Program-made: the position numbers and the translations under genes | Notes under the pieces: generated by a model | What the model was told of the DNA's origin: nothing | What the model saw: only the letters and a program-made list of their open reading frames with translations | Database searches by the model: none | Shown here: positions 14,600-28,699 of the stretch, one piece after another | Layout: the number at the start of each line of letters is the position of its first letter | How positions within the stretch are numbered: position 1 is the first letter of the stretch | Assembly (NCBI GenBank): GCA_031769625.1 | Contig: JAUIMM010000724.1 | Location: forward strand, 186,001-250,000 | Length of the DNA stretch: 64,000 nucleotides | Reading direction: 5' to 3' | From: Taudactylus pleione | Taxonomy: Eukaryota; Chordata; Amphibia; Anura; Myobatrachidae

Positions 14600-17500
14600 G
14601 GGAGAAAAACCATTTCACATCACATTTGTTGGTCTTGGTCTTCAACACATCCAGTGAAATTTTGAGCTGTCTGTGTTTGCTACAAGAGGAGATAACACAA
14701 AGTATGCACTTTTGTTGTTTCCATTGCTTTCAATGCATTTTGGCCTAAAACGAGCAATTGCTGTTTTCTCTTAAACGCAACATGGGAGAAAAACCATTTC
14801 ACATCACATTTGTGGGTATTGGTCTTCAACACATCCAGTGAAATTTTGAGCTGTCTGTGTTTGCTACAAGAGGAGATAACACAAAGTATGCGCTTTTGTT
14901 GTTTCCATTGCTTTCAATGCATTTTGGCCTAAAACGTGCATTTGCTGTTTTCTCTTAAACGCAACATGGGAGAAAAACCATTTCACATCACATTTGTGGG
15001 TATTGGTCTTCAACACATCCAGTGAAATTTTGAGCTTTCTGTGTTTGCTACAAGTGGAGATAACACAAAGTATGCGCTTTTGTTGTTTCCATTGCTTTCA
15101 AAGCATTTTGGCCTAAAACGTGCATTTGCTGTTTTCTCTTAAACGCAACATGGGAGAAAAACCATTTCACATCACATTTGTTGGTCTTGGTCTTCAACAC
15201 ATCCAGTGAAATTTTGAGCTGTCTGTGTTTGCTACAAGAGGAGATAACACAAAGTATGCGCTTTTGTTGTTTCCATTGCTTTCAATGCATTTTGGCCTAA
15301 AACGTGCATTTGCTGTTTTCTCTTAAACGCAACATGGGAGAAAAACCATTTCACATCACATTTGTGGGTCTTGGTCTTCAACACATCCAGTGAAATTTTG
15401 AGCTGTCTGTGTTTGCTACAAGAGGAGATAACACAAAGTATGCGCTTTTGTTGGTTCCATTGCTTTCAATGCATTTTGGCCTAAAACGTGCATTTGCTGT
15501 TTTCTCTTAAACGCAACATGGGAGAAAAACCATTTCACATCACATTTGTGGGTCTTGGTCTTCAACACATCCAGTGAAATTTTGAGCTGTCTGTGTTTGC
15601 TACAACAGGAGATAACACAAAGTATGCGCTTTTGTTGTTTTCATTGCTTTCAATGCGGCCTTAAACGTGCATTTGCTGTTTTCTCTTAAACGCAACATGG
15701 GAGAAAAACCATTTCACATCACATTTGTTGGTCTTGGTCTTCAACACATCCAGTGAAATTTTGAGCTGCCTGTGTTTGCTACAAGAGGAGATAACACAAA
15801 GTATGCGCTTTTGTTGTTTCCATTGCTTTCAATGCATTTTGGCCTAAAACGAGCAATTGCTGTTTTCTCTTAAACGCAACATGGGAGAAAAACCATTTCA
15901 CATCACATTTGTGGGTATTGGTCTTCAACACATCCAGTGAAATTTTGAGCTGTCTGTGTTTGTTACAAGAGGAGATAACACAAAGTATGGACTTTTGTTG
16001 TTTCCATTGCTTTCAATGCATTTTGGCCTAAAACGAGCAATTGCTGTTTTCTCTTAAACGCAACATGGGAGAAAAACCATTTCACATCACATTTGTGGGT
16101 ATTGGTCTTCAACACATCCAGTGAAATTTTGAGCTGTCTGTGTTTGCTACAAGTGGAGATAACACAAAGTATGCGCTTTTGTTGTTTCCATTGCTTTCAA
16201 AGCATTTTGGCCTAAAACGTGCATTTGCTGTTTTCTCTTAAACGCAACATGGGAGAAAAACCATTTCACATCACATTTGTTGGTCTTGGTCTTCAACACA
16301 TCCAGTGAAATTTTGAGCTGCCTGTGTTTGCTACAAGAGAAGATAACACAAAGTATGCGCTTTTGTTGTTTCCATTGCTTTCAATGCATTTTGGCCTAAA
16401 ACGTGCATTTGCTGTTTTCTCTTAAATGCAACATGGGAGAAAAACCATTTCACATCACATTTGTGGGTATTGGTCTTCAACACATCCAGTGAAATTTTGA
16501 GCTGTCTGTGTTTGCTACAAGAGGAGATAACACAAAGTATGCGCTTTTGTTGGTTCCATTGCTTTCAATGCATTTTGGCCTAAAATGAGCAATTGCTGTT
16601 TTCTCTTAAACGCAACATGGGAGAAAAACCATTTCACATCACATTTGTGGGTCTTGGTCTTCAACACATCCAGTGAAATTTTGAGCTGTCTGTGTTTGCT
16701 ACAAGAGGAGATAACACAAAGTATGCGCTTTTGTTGTTTTCATTGCTTTCAATGCATTTTGGCCTAAAACATGCATTTGCTGTTTTCTCTTAAACGCAAC
16801 ATGGGAGAAAAACCATTTCACATCACATTTGTTGGTCTTGGTCTTCAACACATCCAGTGAAATTTTGAGCTGTCTGTGTTTGCTACAAGAGGAGATAACA
16901 CAAAGTATGCGCTTTTGATGTTTTCATTGCTTTCAATGCATTTTGGCCTAAAACGTGCATTTGCTGTTTTCTCTTAAACGCAACATGGGAGAAAAACCAT
17001 TTCACATCACATTTGTTGGTCTTGGTCTTCAACACATCCAGTGAAATTTTGAGCTGCCTGTGTTTGCTACAAGAGGAGATAACACAAAGTAGGCGCTTTT
17101 GTTGTTTCCATTGCTTTCAATGCATTTTGGCCTAAAACGTGCAATTGCTGTTTTCTCTTAAACGCAATATGGGAGAAAAACCATTTCACATCACATTTGT
17201 GGGTCTTGGTCTTCAACACATCCAGTGAAATTTTGAGCTGCCTGTGTTTGCTACAAGAGGAGATAACACAAAGTATGCGCTTTTGTTGGTTCCATTGCTT
17301 TCAATGCATTTTGGCCTAAAATGAGCAATAGCTGTTTTCTCTTAAACGCAACATTGGAGAAAAACCATTTCACATCACATTTGTTGGTCTTGGTCTTCAA
17401 CACATCCAGTGAAATTTTGAGCTGTCTGTGTTTGCTACAAGAGGAGATAACACAAAGTATGCACTTTTGTTGTTTCCATTGCTTTCAATGCATTTTGGCC

Positions 17501-20105
17501 TAAAACGAGCAATTGCTGTTTTCTCTTAAACGCAACATGGGAGAAAAACCATTTCACATCACATTTGTGGGTATTGGTCTTCAACACATCCAGTGAAATT
17601 TTGAGCTGTCTGTGTTTGCTACAAGAGGAGATAACACAAAGTATGCGCTTTTGTTGTTTCCATTGCTTTCAATGCATTTTGGCCTAAAACGTGCATTTGC
17701 TGTTTTCTCTTAAACGCAACATGGGAGAAAAACCATTTCACATCACATTTGTGGGTATTGGTCTTCAACACATCCAGTGAAATTTTGAGCTTTCTGTGTT
17801 TGCTACAAGTGGAGATAACACAAAGTATGCGCTTTTGTTGTTTCCATTGCTTTCAAAGCATTTTGGCCTAAAACGTGCATTTGCTGTTTTCTCTTAAACG
17901 CAACATGGGAGAAAAACCATTTCACATCACATTTGTTGGTCTTGGTCTTCAACACATCCAGTGAAATTTTGAGCTGTCTGTGTTTGCTACAAGAGGAGAT
18001 AACACAAAGTATGCGCTTTTGTTGTTTCCATTGCTTTCAATGCATTTTGGCCTAAAACGTGCATTTGCTGTTTTCTCTTAAACGCAACATGGGAGAAAAA
18101 CCATTTCACATCACATTTGTGGGTCTTGGTCTTCAACACATCCAGTGAAATTTTGAGCTGTCTGTGTTTGCTACAAGAGGAGATAACACAAAGTATGCGC
18201 TTTTGTTGGTTCCATTGCTTTCAATGCATTTTGGCCTAAAACGTGCATTTGCTGTTTTCTCTTAAACGCAACATGGGAGAAAAACCATTTCACATCACAT
18301 TTGTGGGTCTTGGTCTTCAACACATCCAGTGAAATTTTGAGCTGTCTGTGTTTGCTACAACAGGAGATAACACAAAGTATGCGCTTTTGTTGTTTTCATT
18401 GCTTTCAATGCGGCCTTAAACGTGCATTTGCTGTTTTCTCTTAAACGCAACATGGGAGAAAAACCATTTCACATCACATTTGTTGGTCTTGGTCTTCAAC
18501 ACATCCAGTGAAATTTTGAGCTGCCTGTGTTTGCTACAAGAGGAGATAACACAAAGTATGCGCTTTTGTTGTTTCCATTGCTTTCAATGCATTTTGGCCT
18601 AAAACGAGCAATTGCTGTTTTCTCTTAAACGCAACATGGGAGAAAAACCATTTCACATCACATTTGTGGGTATTGGTCTTCAACACATCCAGTGAAATTT
18701 TGAGCTGTCTGTGTTTGTTACAAGAGGAGATAACACAAAGTATGGACTTTTGTTGTTTCCATTGCTTTCAATGCATTTTGGCCTAAAACGAGCAATTGCT
18801 GTTTTCTCTTAAACGCAACATGGGAGAAAAACCATTTCACATCACATTTGTGGGTATTGGTCTTCAACACATCCAGTGAAATTTTGAGCTGTCTGTGTTT
18901 GCTACAAGTGGAGATAACACAAAGTATGCGCTTTTGTTGTTTCCATTGCTTTCAAAGCATTTTGGCCTAAAACGTGCATTTGCTGTTTTCTCTTAAACGC
19001 AACATGGGAGAAAAACCATTTCACATCACATTTGTTGGTCTTGGTCTTCAACACATCCAGTGAAATTTTGAGCTGCCTGTGTTTGCTACAAGAGAAGATA
19101 ACACAAAGTATGCGCTTTTGTTGTTTCCATTGCTTTCAATGCATTTTGGCCTAAAACGTGCATTTGCTGTTTTCTCTTAAATGCAACATGGGAGAAAAAC
19201 CATTTCACATCACATTTGTGGGTATTGGTCTTCAACACATCCAGTGAAATTTTGAGCTGTCTGTGTTTGCTACAAGAGGAGATAACACAAAGTATGCGCT
19301 TTTGTTGGTTCCATTGCTTTCAATGCATTTTGGCCTAAAATGAGCAATTGCTGTTTTCTCTTAAACGCAACATGGGAGAAAAACCATTTCACATCACATT
19401 TGTGGGTCTTGGTCTTCAACACATCCAGTGAAATTTTGAGCTGTCTGTGTTTGCTACAAGAGGAGATAACACAAAGTATGCGCTTTTGTTGTTTTCATTG
19501 CTTTCAATGCATTTTGGCCTAAAACATGCATTTGCTGTTTTCTCTTAAACGCAACATGGGAGAAAAACCATTTCACATCACATTTGTTGGTCTTGGTCTT
19601 CAACACATCCAGTGAAATTTTGAGCTGTCTGTGTTTGCTACAAGAGGAGATAACACAAAGTATGCGCTTTTGATGTTTTCATTGCTTTCAATGCATTTTG
19701 GCCTAAAACGTGCATTTGCTGTTTTCTCTTAAACGCAACATGGGAGAAAAACCATTTCACATCACATTTGTTGGTCTTGGTCTTCAACACATCCAGTGAA
19801 ATTTTGAGCTGCCTGTGTTTGCTACAAGAGGAGATAACACAAAGTAGGCGCTTTTGTTGTTTCCATTGCTTTCAATGCATTTTGGCCTAAAACGTGCAAT
19901 TGCTGTTTTCTCTTAAACGCAATATGGGAGAAAAACCATTTCACATCACATTTGTGGGTCTTGGTCTTCAACACATCCAGTGAAATTTTGAGCTGCCTGT
20001 GTTTGCTACAAGAGGAGATAACACAAAGTATGCGCTTTTGTTGGTTCCATTGCTTTCAATGCATTTTGGCCTAAAATGAGCAATAGCTGTTTTCTCTAAA
20101 ACGCA
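14600..20105 (+). repeat. 2755-bp tandem duplication (15 monomers)
   Basis: The segment at about 14600-17350 is repeated at about 17350-20105 with an offset of 2755 bp (15 x 184 - 5). Shared markers are the gagctttctg variant at about 15033 and 17788, the 5-bp-deleted caatgcggcc monomer at 15655 and 18410, tatggacttt at about 15987 and 18742, aaacatgcat at about 16768 and 19523, gatgttttc at about 16917 and 19672, aaagtaggcg at about 17089 and 19844, and gcaatagctg at about 17327 and 20082. Very few differences were seen, so this is probably among the most recent duplications in the array. Confidence 0.88.
15478..15660 (+). repeat. 179-bp monomer variant carrying a 5-bp deletion (first of five)
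   Basis: The motif caatgcattttggcc is shortened to caatgcggcc, removing 5 bp. The same change occurs at 15655, 18410, 27972, 29623 and 37346, always in the caacaggag/ttttc/ccttaaac monomer type. It is a single-origin marker that tracks block duplications. Confidence 0.9.
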
Positions 20106-21199
20106 ACATTGGAGAAAAACCATTTCACATCACATTTGTGGGTCTTGGTCTTCAACACATCCAGTGAAATTTTGAGCTGTCTGTGTTTGCTACAAGAGGA
20201 GATAACACAAAGTATGCGCTTTTGTTGTTTTCATTGCTTTCAATGCATTTTGGCCTAAAACGTGCATTTGCTGTTTTCTCTTAAACGCAACATGGGAGAA
20301 AAACCATTTCACATCACATTTGTTGGTCTTGGTCTTCAACACATCCAGTGAAATTTTGAGCTGTCTGTGTTTGCTACAAGAGGAGATAACACAACGTATG
20401 CACTTTTGTTGTTTCCATTGCTTTCAAAGCATTTTGGCCTAAAACGTGCATTTGCTGTTTTCTCTTAAACGCAACATGGGAGAAAAACCATTTCACATCA
20501 CATTTGTTGGTCTTGGTCTTCAACACATCCAGTGAAATTTTGAGCTGCCTGTGTTTGCTACAAGAGGAGATAACACAAAGTATGCGCTTTTGTTGGTTCC
20601 ATTGCTTTCAATGCATTTTGGCCTAAAACGTGCATTTGCTGTTTTCTCTTAAACGCAACATGGGAGAAAAACCATTTCACATCACATTTGTTGGTCTTGG
20701 TCTTCAACACATCCAGTGAAATTTTGAGCTGCCTGTGTTTGCTACAAGAGGAGATAACACAAAGTAGGCGCTTTTGTTGTTTCCATTGCTTTCAATGCAT
20801 TTTGGCCTAAAACGTGCAATTGCTGTTTTCTCTTAAACGCAATATGGGAGAAAAACCATTTCACATCACATTTGTGGGTCTTGGTCTTCAACACATCCAG
20901 TGAAATTTTGAGCTGCCTGTGTTTGCTACAAGAGGAGATAACACAAAGTATGCGCTTTTGTTGGTTCCATTGCTTTCAATGCATTTTGGCCTAAAATGAG
21001 CAATTGCTGTTTTCTCTTAAACGCAACATTGGAGAAAAACCATTTCACATCACATTTGTGGGTCTTGGTCTTCAACACATCCAGTGAAATTTTGAGCTGT
21101 CTGTGTTTGCTACAAGAGGAGATAACACAAAGTATGCGCTTTTGTTGTTTTCATTGCTTTCAATGCATTTTGGCCTAAAACGTGCATTTGCTGTTTTCT

Positions 21200-24100
21200 C
21201 TTAAACGCAACATGGGAGAAAAACCATTTCACATCACATTTGTTGGTCTTGGTCTTCAACACATCCAGTGAAATTTTGAGCTGTCTGTGTTTGCTACAAG
21301 AGGAGATAACACAAAGTATGCACTTTTGTTGTTTCCATTGCTTTCAATGCATTTTGGCCTAAAACGAGCAATTGCTGTTTTCTCTTAAACGCAACATGGG
21401 AGAAAAACCATTTCACATCACATTTGTGGGTATTGGTCTTCAACACATCCAGTGAAATTTTGAGCTGTCTGTGTTTGCTACAAGAGGAGATAACACAAAG
21501 TATGCGCTTTTGTTGTTTCCATTGCTTTCAATGCATTTTGGCCTAAAACGTGCATTTGCTGTTTTCTCTTAAACGCAACATGGGAGAAAAACCATTTCAC
21601 ATCACATTTGTGGGTATTGGTCTTCAACACATCCAGTGAAATTTTGAGCTTTCTGTGTTTGCTACAAGTGGAGATAACACAAAGTATGCGCTTTTGTTGT
21701 TTCCATTGCTTTCAAAGCATTTTGGCCTAAAACGTGCATTTGCTGTTTTCTCTTAAACGCAACATGGGAGAAAAACCATTTCACATCACATTTGTTGGTC
21801 TTGGTCTTCAACACATCCAGTGAAATTTTGAGCTGCCTGTGTTTGCTACAAGAGAAGATAACACAAAGTATGCGCTTTTGTTGTTTCCATTGCTTTCAAT
21901 GCATTTTGGCCTAAAACGTGCATTTGCTGTTTTCTCTTAAACGCAACATGGGAGAAAAACCATTTCACATCACATTTGTGGGTCTTGGTCTTCAACACAT
22001 CCAGTGAAATTTTGAGCTGTCTGTGTTTGCTACAACAGGAGATAACACAAAGTATGCGCTTTTGTTGTTTTCATTGCTTTCAATGCATTTTGGCCTTAAA
22101 CGTGCATTTGCTGTTTTCTCTTAAACGCAACATGGGAGAAAAACCATTTCACATCACATTTGTTGGTCTTGGTCTTCAACACATCCAGTGAAATTTTGAG
22201 CTGCCTGTGTTTGCTACAAGAGGAGATAACACAAAGTATGCGCTTTTGTTGTTTCCATTGCTTTCAATGCATTTTGGCCTAAAACGAGCAATTGCTGTTT
22301 TCTCTTAAACGCAACATGGGAGAAAACCATTTCATATCACATTTGTGGGTATTGGTCTTCAACACATCCAGTGAAATTTTGAGCTGTCTGTGTTTGCTAC
22401 AAGAGGAGATAACACCAAGTATGCGCTTTTGTTGTTTCCATTGCTTTCAATGCATTTTGGCCTAAAACGTGCATTTGCTGTTTTCTCTTAAACGCAACAT
22501 GGGAGAAAAACCATTTCACATCACATTTGTGGGTCTTGGTCTTCAACACATCCAGTGAAATTTTGAGCTGTCTGTGTTTGCTACAAGAGGAGATAACACA
22601 AAGTATGCGCTTTTGTTGGTTCCATTGCTTTCAATGCATTATGGCCTAAAACGTGCATTTGCTGTTTTCTCTTAAACGCAACATGGGAGAAAAACCATTT
22701 CACATCACATTTGTGGGTCTTGGTCTTCAACACATCCAGTGAAATTTTGAGCTGTCTGTGTTTGCTACAACAGGAGATAACACAAAGTATGCGCTTTTGT
22801 TGTTTTCATTGCTTTCAATGCATTTTGGCCTTAAACGTGCATTTGCTGTTTTCTCTTAAACGCAACATGGGAGAAAAACCATTTCACATCACATTTGTTG
22901 GTCTTGGTCTTCAACACATCCAGTGAAATTTTGAGCTGCCTGTGTTTGCTACAAGAGGAGATAACACAAAGTATGCACTTTTGTTGTTTCCATTGCTTTC
23001 AATGCATTTTGGCCTAAAACGAGCAATTGCTGTTTTCTCTTAAACGCAACATGGGAGAAAAACCATTTCACATCACATTTGTGGGTATTGGTCTTCAACA
23101 CATCCAGTGAAATTTTGAGCTGTCTGTGTTTGTTACAAGAGGAGATAACACAAAGTATGCACTTTTGTTGTTTCCATTGCTTTCAATGCATTTTGGCCTA
23201 AAACGAGCAATTGCTGTTTTCTCTTAAACGCAACATGGGAGAAAAACCATTTCACATCACATTTGTGGGTATTGGTCTTCAACACATCCAGTGAAATTTT
23301 GAGCTGTCTGTGTTTGCTACAAGTGGAGATAACACAAAGTATGCGCTTTTGTTGTTTCCATTGCTTTCAAAGCATTTTGGCCTAAAACGTGCATTTGCTG
23401 TTTTCTCTTAAACGCAACATGGGAGAAAAACCATTTCACATCACATTTGTTGGTCTTGGTCTTCAACACATCCAGTGAAATTTTGAGCTGCCTGTGTTTG
23501 CTACAAGAGAAGATAACACAAAGTATGCGCTTTTGTTGTTTCCATTGCTTTCAATGCATTTTGGCCTAAAACGTGCATTTGCTGTTTTCTCTTAAACGCA
23601 ACATGGGAGAAAAACCATTTCACATCACATTTGTGGGTATTGGTCTTCAACACATCCAGTGAAATTTTGAGCTGTCTGTGTTTGCTACAAGAGGAGATAA
23701 CACCAAGTATGCGCTTTTGTTGTTTCCATTGCTTTCAATGCATTTTGGCCTAAAACGTGCATTTGCTGTTTTCTCTTAAACGCAACATGGGAGAAAAACC
23801 ATTTCACATCACATTTGTGGGTCTTGGTCTTCAACACATCCAGTGAAATTTTGAGCTGTCTGTGTTTGCTACAAGAGGAGATAACACAAAGTATGCGCTT
23901 TTGTTGGTTCCATTGCTTTCAATGCATTTTGTCCTAAAACGTGCATTTGCTGTTTTCTCTTAAACGCAACATGGGAGAAAAACCATTTCACATCACATTT
24001 GTGGGTCTTGGTCTTCAACACATCCAGTGAAATTTTGAGCTGTCTGTGTTTGCTACAACAGGAGATAACACAAAGTATGCGCTTTTGTTGTTTTCATTGC

Positions 24101-27100
24101 TTTCAATGCATTTTGGCCTTAAACGTGCATTTGCTGTTTTCTCTTAAACGCAACATGGGAGAAAAACCATTTCACATCACATTTGTTGGTCTTGGTCTTC
24201 AACACATCCAGTGAAATTTTGAGCTGCCTGTGTTTGCTACAAGAGGAGATAACACAAAGTATGCGCTTTTGTTGTTTCCATTGCTTTCAATGCATTTTTG
24301 CCTAAAATGAGCAATTGCTGTTTTCTCTTAAACGCAACATGGGAGAAAAACCATTTCACATCACATTTGTGGGTATTGGTCTTCAACACATCCAGTGAAA
24401 TTTTGAGCTGTCTGTGTTTGCTACAAGAGGAGATAACACAAAGTATGCACTTTTGTTGTTTCCATTGCTTTCAATGCATTTTGGCCTAAAACGAGCAATT
24501 GCTGTTTTCTCTTAAACGCAACATGGGAGAAAAACCATTTCACATGACATTTGTGGGTATTGGTCTTCAACACATCCAGTGAAATTTTGAGCTGTCTGTG
24601 TTTGCTACAAGTGGAGATAACACAAAGTATGCGCTTTTGTTGTTTCCATTGCTTTCAAAGCATTTTGGCCTAAAACGTGCATTTGCTGTTTTCTCTTAAA
24701 CGCAACATGGGAGAAAAACCATTTCACATCACATTTGTTGGTCTTGGTCTTCAACACATCCAGTGAAATTTTGAGCTGCCTGTGTTTGCTACAAGAGAAG
24801 ATAACACAAAGTATGCGCTTTTGTTGTTTCCATTGCTTTCAATGCATTTTGGCCTAAAACGTGCATTTGCTGTTTTCTCTTAAACGCAACATGGGAGAAA
24901 AACCATTTCACATCACATTTGTGGGTATTGGTCTTCAACACATCCAGTGAAATTTTGAGCTGTCTGTTTTTGCTACAAGAGGAGATAACACAAAGTATGC
25001 GCTTTTGTTGTTTCCATTGCTTTCAATGCATTTTGGCCTAAAACGTGCAATTGATGTTTTCTCTTAAACGCAATATGGGAGAAAAACCATTTCACATCAC
25101 ATTTGTGGGTATTGGTCTTCAACACATCCAGTGAAATTTTGAGCTGCCTGTGTTTGCTACAAGAGAAGATAACACAAAGTATGCGCTTTTGTTGTTTCCA
25201 TTGCTTTCAATGCATTTTGGCCTAAAACGTGCATTTGCTGTTTTCTCTTAAACGCAACATGGGAGAAAAACCATTTCACATCACATTTGTGGGTATTGGT
25301 CTTCAACACATCCAGTGAAATTTTGAGCTGTCTGTGTTTGCTACAAGAGGAGATAACACAAAGTATGCACTTTTGTTGTTTCCATTGCTTTCAATGCATT
25401 TTGGCCTAAAACGAGCAATTGCTGTTTTCTCTTAAACGCAACATGGGAGAAAAACCATTTCACATGACATTTGTGGGTATTGGTCTTCAACACATCCAGT
25501 GAAATTTTGAGCTGTCTGTGTTTGCTACAAGTGGAGATAACACAAAGTATGCGCTTTTGTTGTTTCCATTGCTTTCAAAGCATTTTGGCCTAAAACGTGC
25601 ATTTGCTGTTTTCTCTTAAACGCAACATGGGAGAAAAACCATTTCACATCACATTTGTTGGTCTTGGTCTTCAACACATCCAGTGAAATTTTGAGCTGCC
25701 TGTGTTTGCTACAAGAGAAGATAACACAAAGTATGCGCTTTTGTTGTTTCCATTGCTTTCAATGCATTTTGGCCTAAAACGTGCATTTGCTGTTTTCTCT
25801 TAAACGCAACATGGGAGAAAAACCATTTCACATCACATTTGTGGGTATTGGTCTTCAACACATCCAGTGAAATTTTGAGCTGTCTGTTTTTGCTACAAGA
25901 GGAGATAACACAAAGTATGCGCTTTTGTTGTTTCCATTGCTTTCAATGCATTTTGGCCTAAAACGTGCAATTGATGTTTTCTCTTAAACGCAATATGGGA
26001 GAAAAACCATTTCACATCACATTTGTGGGTCTTGGTCTTCAACACATCCAGTGAAATTTTGAGCTGCCTGTGTTTGCTACAAGAGGAGATAACACAAAGT
26101 ATGCGCTTTTGTTGTTTCCATTGCTTTCAATGCATTTTGGCCTAAAACGTGCAATTGCTGTTTTCTCTTAAACGCAACATGGGAGAAAAACCATTTCACA
26201 TCACATTTGTGGGTCTTGGTCTTCAACACATCCAGTGAAATTTTGAGCTGTCTGTGTTTGCTACAAGAGGAGATAACACAAAGTATGCGCTTTTGTTGGT
26301 TCCATTGCTTTCAATGCATTTTGGCCTAAAACGAGCAATTGCTGTTTTCTCTTAAACGCAACATGGGAGAAAAACCATTTCACATCACATTTGTTGGTCT
26401 TGGTCTTCAACACATCCAGTGAAATTTTGAGCTGTCTGTGTTTGCTACAAGAGGAGATAACACAAAGTATGCACTTTTGTTGTTTCCATTGCTTTCAATG
26501 CATTTTGGCCTAAAACGAGCAATTGCTGTTTTCTCTTAAACGCAACATGGGAGAAAAACCATTTCACATCACATTTGTGGGTATTGGTCTTCAACACATC
26601 CAGTGAAATTTTGAGCTGTCTGTGTTTGCTACAAGAGGAGATAACACAAAGTATGCGCTTTTGTTGTTTCCATTGCTTTCAATGCATTTTGGCCTAAAAC
26701 GTGCATTTGCTGTTTTCTCTTAAACGCAACATGGGAGAAAAACCATTTCACATCACATTTGTGGGTCTTGGTCTTCAACACATCCAGTGAAATTTTGAGC
26801 TGTCTGTGTTTGCTACAAGAGGAGATAACACAAAGTATGCGCTTTTGTTGGCTCCATTGCTTTCAATGCATTTTGGCCTAAAACGAGCAATTGCTGTTTT
26901 CTCTTAAACGCAACATGGGAGAAAAACCATTTCACATCACATTTGTTGGTCTTGGTCTTCAACACATCCAGTGAAATTTTGAGCTGTCTGTGTTTGCTAC
27001 AAGAGGAGATAACACAAAGTATGCACTTTTGTTGTTTCCATTGCTTTCAATGCATTTTGGCCTAAAACGAGCAATTGCTGTTTTCTCTTAAACGCAACAT
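21200..27100 (+). repeat. Third, dispersed copy of the 6.8-kb block
   Basis: This segment follows the variant order of about 1160-7060 with an offset of 20040-20041 bp. Markers include the caggag/ccttaaac monomers at 21976 and 23999 (matching 1936 and 3958), gggagaaaaccatttcatatc at about 22320, the ttttgcctaaaa monomer at about 24296 and the gcaattgatg monomers at about 25068 and 25971. It keeps intact ggccttaaac where units 1 and 2 share a 1-bp deletion, so that deletion arose in their common ancestor after this copy separated. Confidence 0.82.
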
Positions 27101-28699
27101 GGGAGAAAAACCATTTCACATCACATTTGTGGGTATTGGTCTTCAACACATCCAGTGAAATTTTGAGCTGTCTGTGTTTGCTACAAGAGGAGATAACACA
27201 AAGTATGCGCTTTTGTTGTTTCCATTGCTTTCAATGCATTTTGGCCTAAAACGTGCATTTGCTGTTTTCTCTTAAACGCAACATGGGAGAAAAACCATTT
27301 CACATCACATTTGTGGGTATTGGTCTTCAACACATCCAGTGAAATTTTGAGCTTTCTGTGTTTGCTACAAGTGGAGATAACACAAAGTATGCGCTTTTGT
27401 TGTTTCCATTGCTTTCAAAGCATTTTGGCCTAAAACGTGCATTTGCTGTTTTCTCTTAAACGCAACATGGGAGAAAAACCATTTCACATCACATTTGTTG
27501 GTCTTGGTCTTCAACACATCCAGTGAAATTTTGAGCTGTCTGTGTTTGCTACAAGAGGAGATAACACAAAGTATGCGCTTTTGTTGTTTCCATTGCTTTC
27601 AATGCATTTTGGCCTAAAACGTGCATTTGCTGTTTTCTCTTAAACGCAACATGGGAGAAAAACCATTTCACATCACATTTGTGGGTCTTGGTCTTCAACA
27701 CATCCAGTGAAATTTTGAGCTGTCTGTGTTTGCTACAAGAGGAGATAACACAAAGTATGCGCTTTTGTTGGTTCCATTGCTTTCAATGCATTTTGGCCTA
27801 AAACGTGCATTTGCTGTTTTCTCTTAAACGCAACATGGGAGAAAAACCATTTCACATCACATTTGTGGGTCTTGGTCTTCAACACATCCAGTGAAATTTT
27901 GAGCTGTCTGTGTTTGCTACAACAGGAGATAACACAAAGTATGCGCTTTTGTTGTTTTCATTGCTTTCAATGCGGCCTTAAACGTGCATTTGCTGTTTTC
28001 TCTTAAACGCAACATGGGAGAAAAACCATTTCACATCACATTTGTTGGTCTTGGTCTTCAACACATCCAGTGAAATTTTGAGCTGCCTGTGTTTGCTACA
28101 AGAGGAGATAACACAAAGTATGCGCTTTTGTTGTTTCCATTGCTTTCAATGCATTTTGGCCTAAAACGAGCAATTGCTGTTTTCTCTTAAACGCAACATG
28201 GGAGAAAAACCATTTCACATCACATTTGTGGGTATTGGTCTTCAACACATCCAGTGAAATTTTGAGCTGTCTTTGTTTGTTACAAGAGGAGATAACACAA
28301 AGTATGCACTTTTGTTGTTTCCATTGCTTTCAATGCATTTTGGCCTAAAACGAGCAATTGCTGTTTTCTCTTAAACGCAACATGGGAGAAAAACCATTTC
28401 ACATCACATTTGTGGGTATTGGTCTTCAACACATCCAGTGAAATTTTGAGCTGTCTGTGTTTGCTACAAGAGGAGATAACACAAAGTATGCACTTTTGTT
28501 GTTTCCATTGCTTTCAATGCATTTTGGCCTAAAACGAGCAATTGCTGTTTTCTCTTAAACGCAACATGGGAGAAAAACCATTTCACATCACATTTGTGGG
28601 TATTGGTCTTCAACACATCCAGTGAAATTTTGAGCTGTCTGTGTTTGCTACAAGAGGAGATAACACAAAGTATGCGCTTTTGTTGTTTCCATTGCTTTC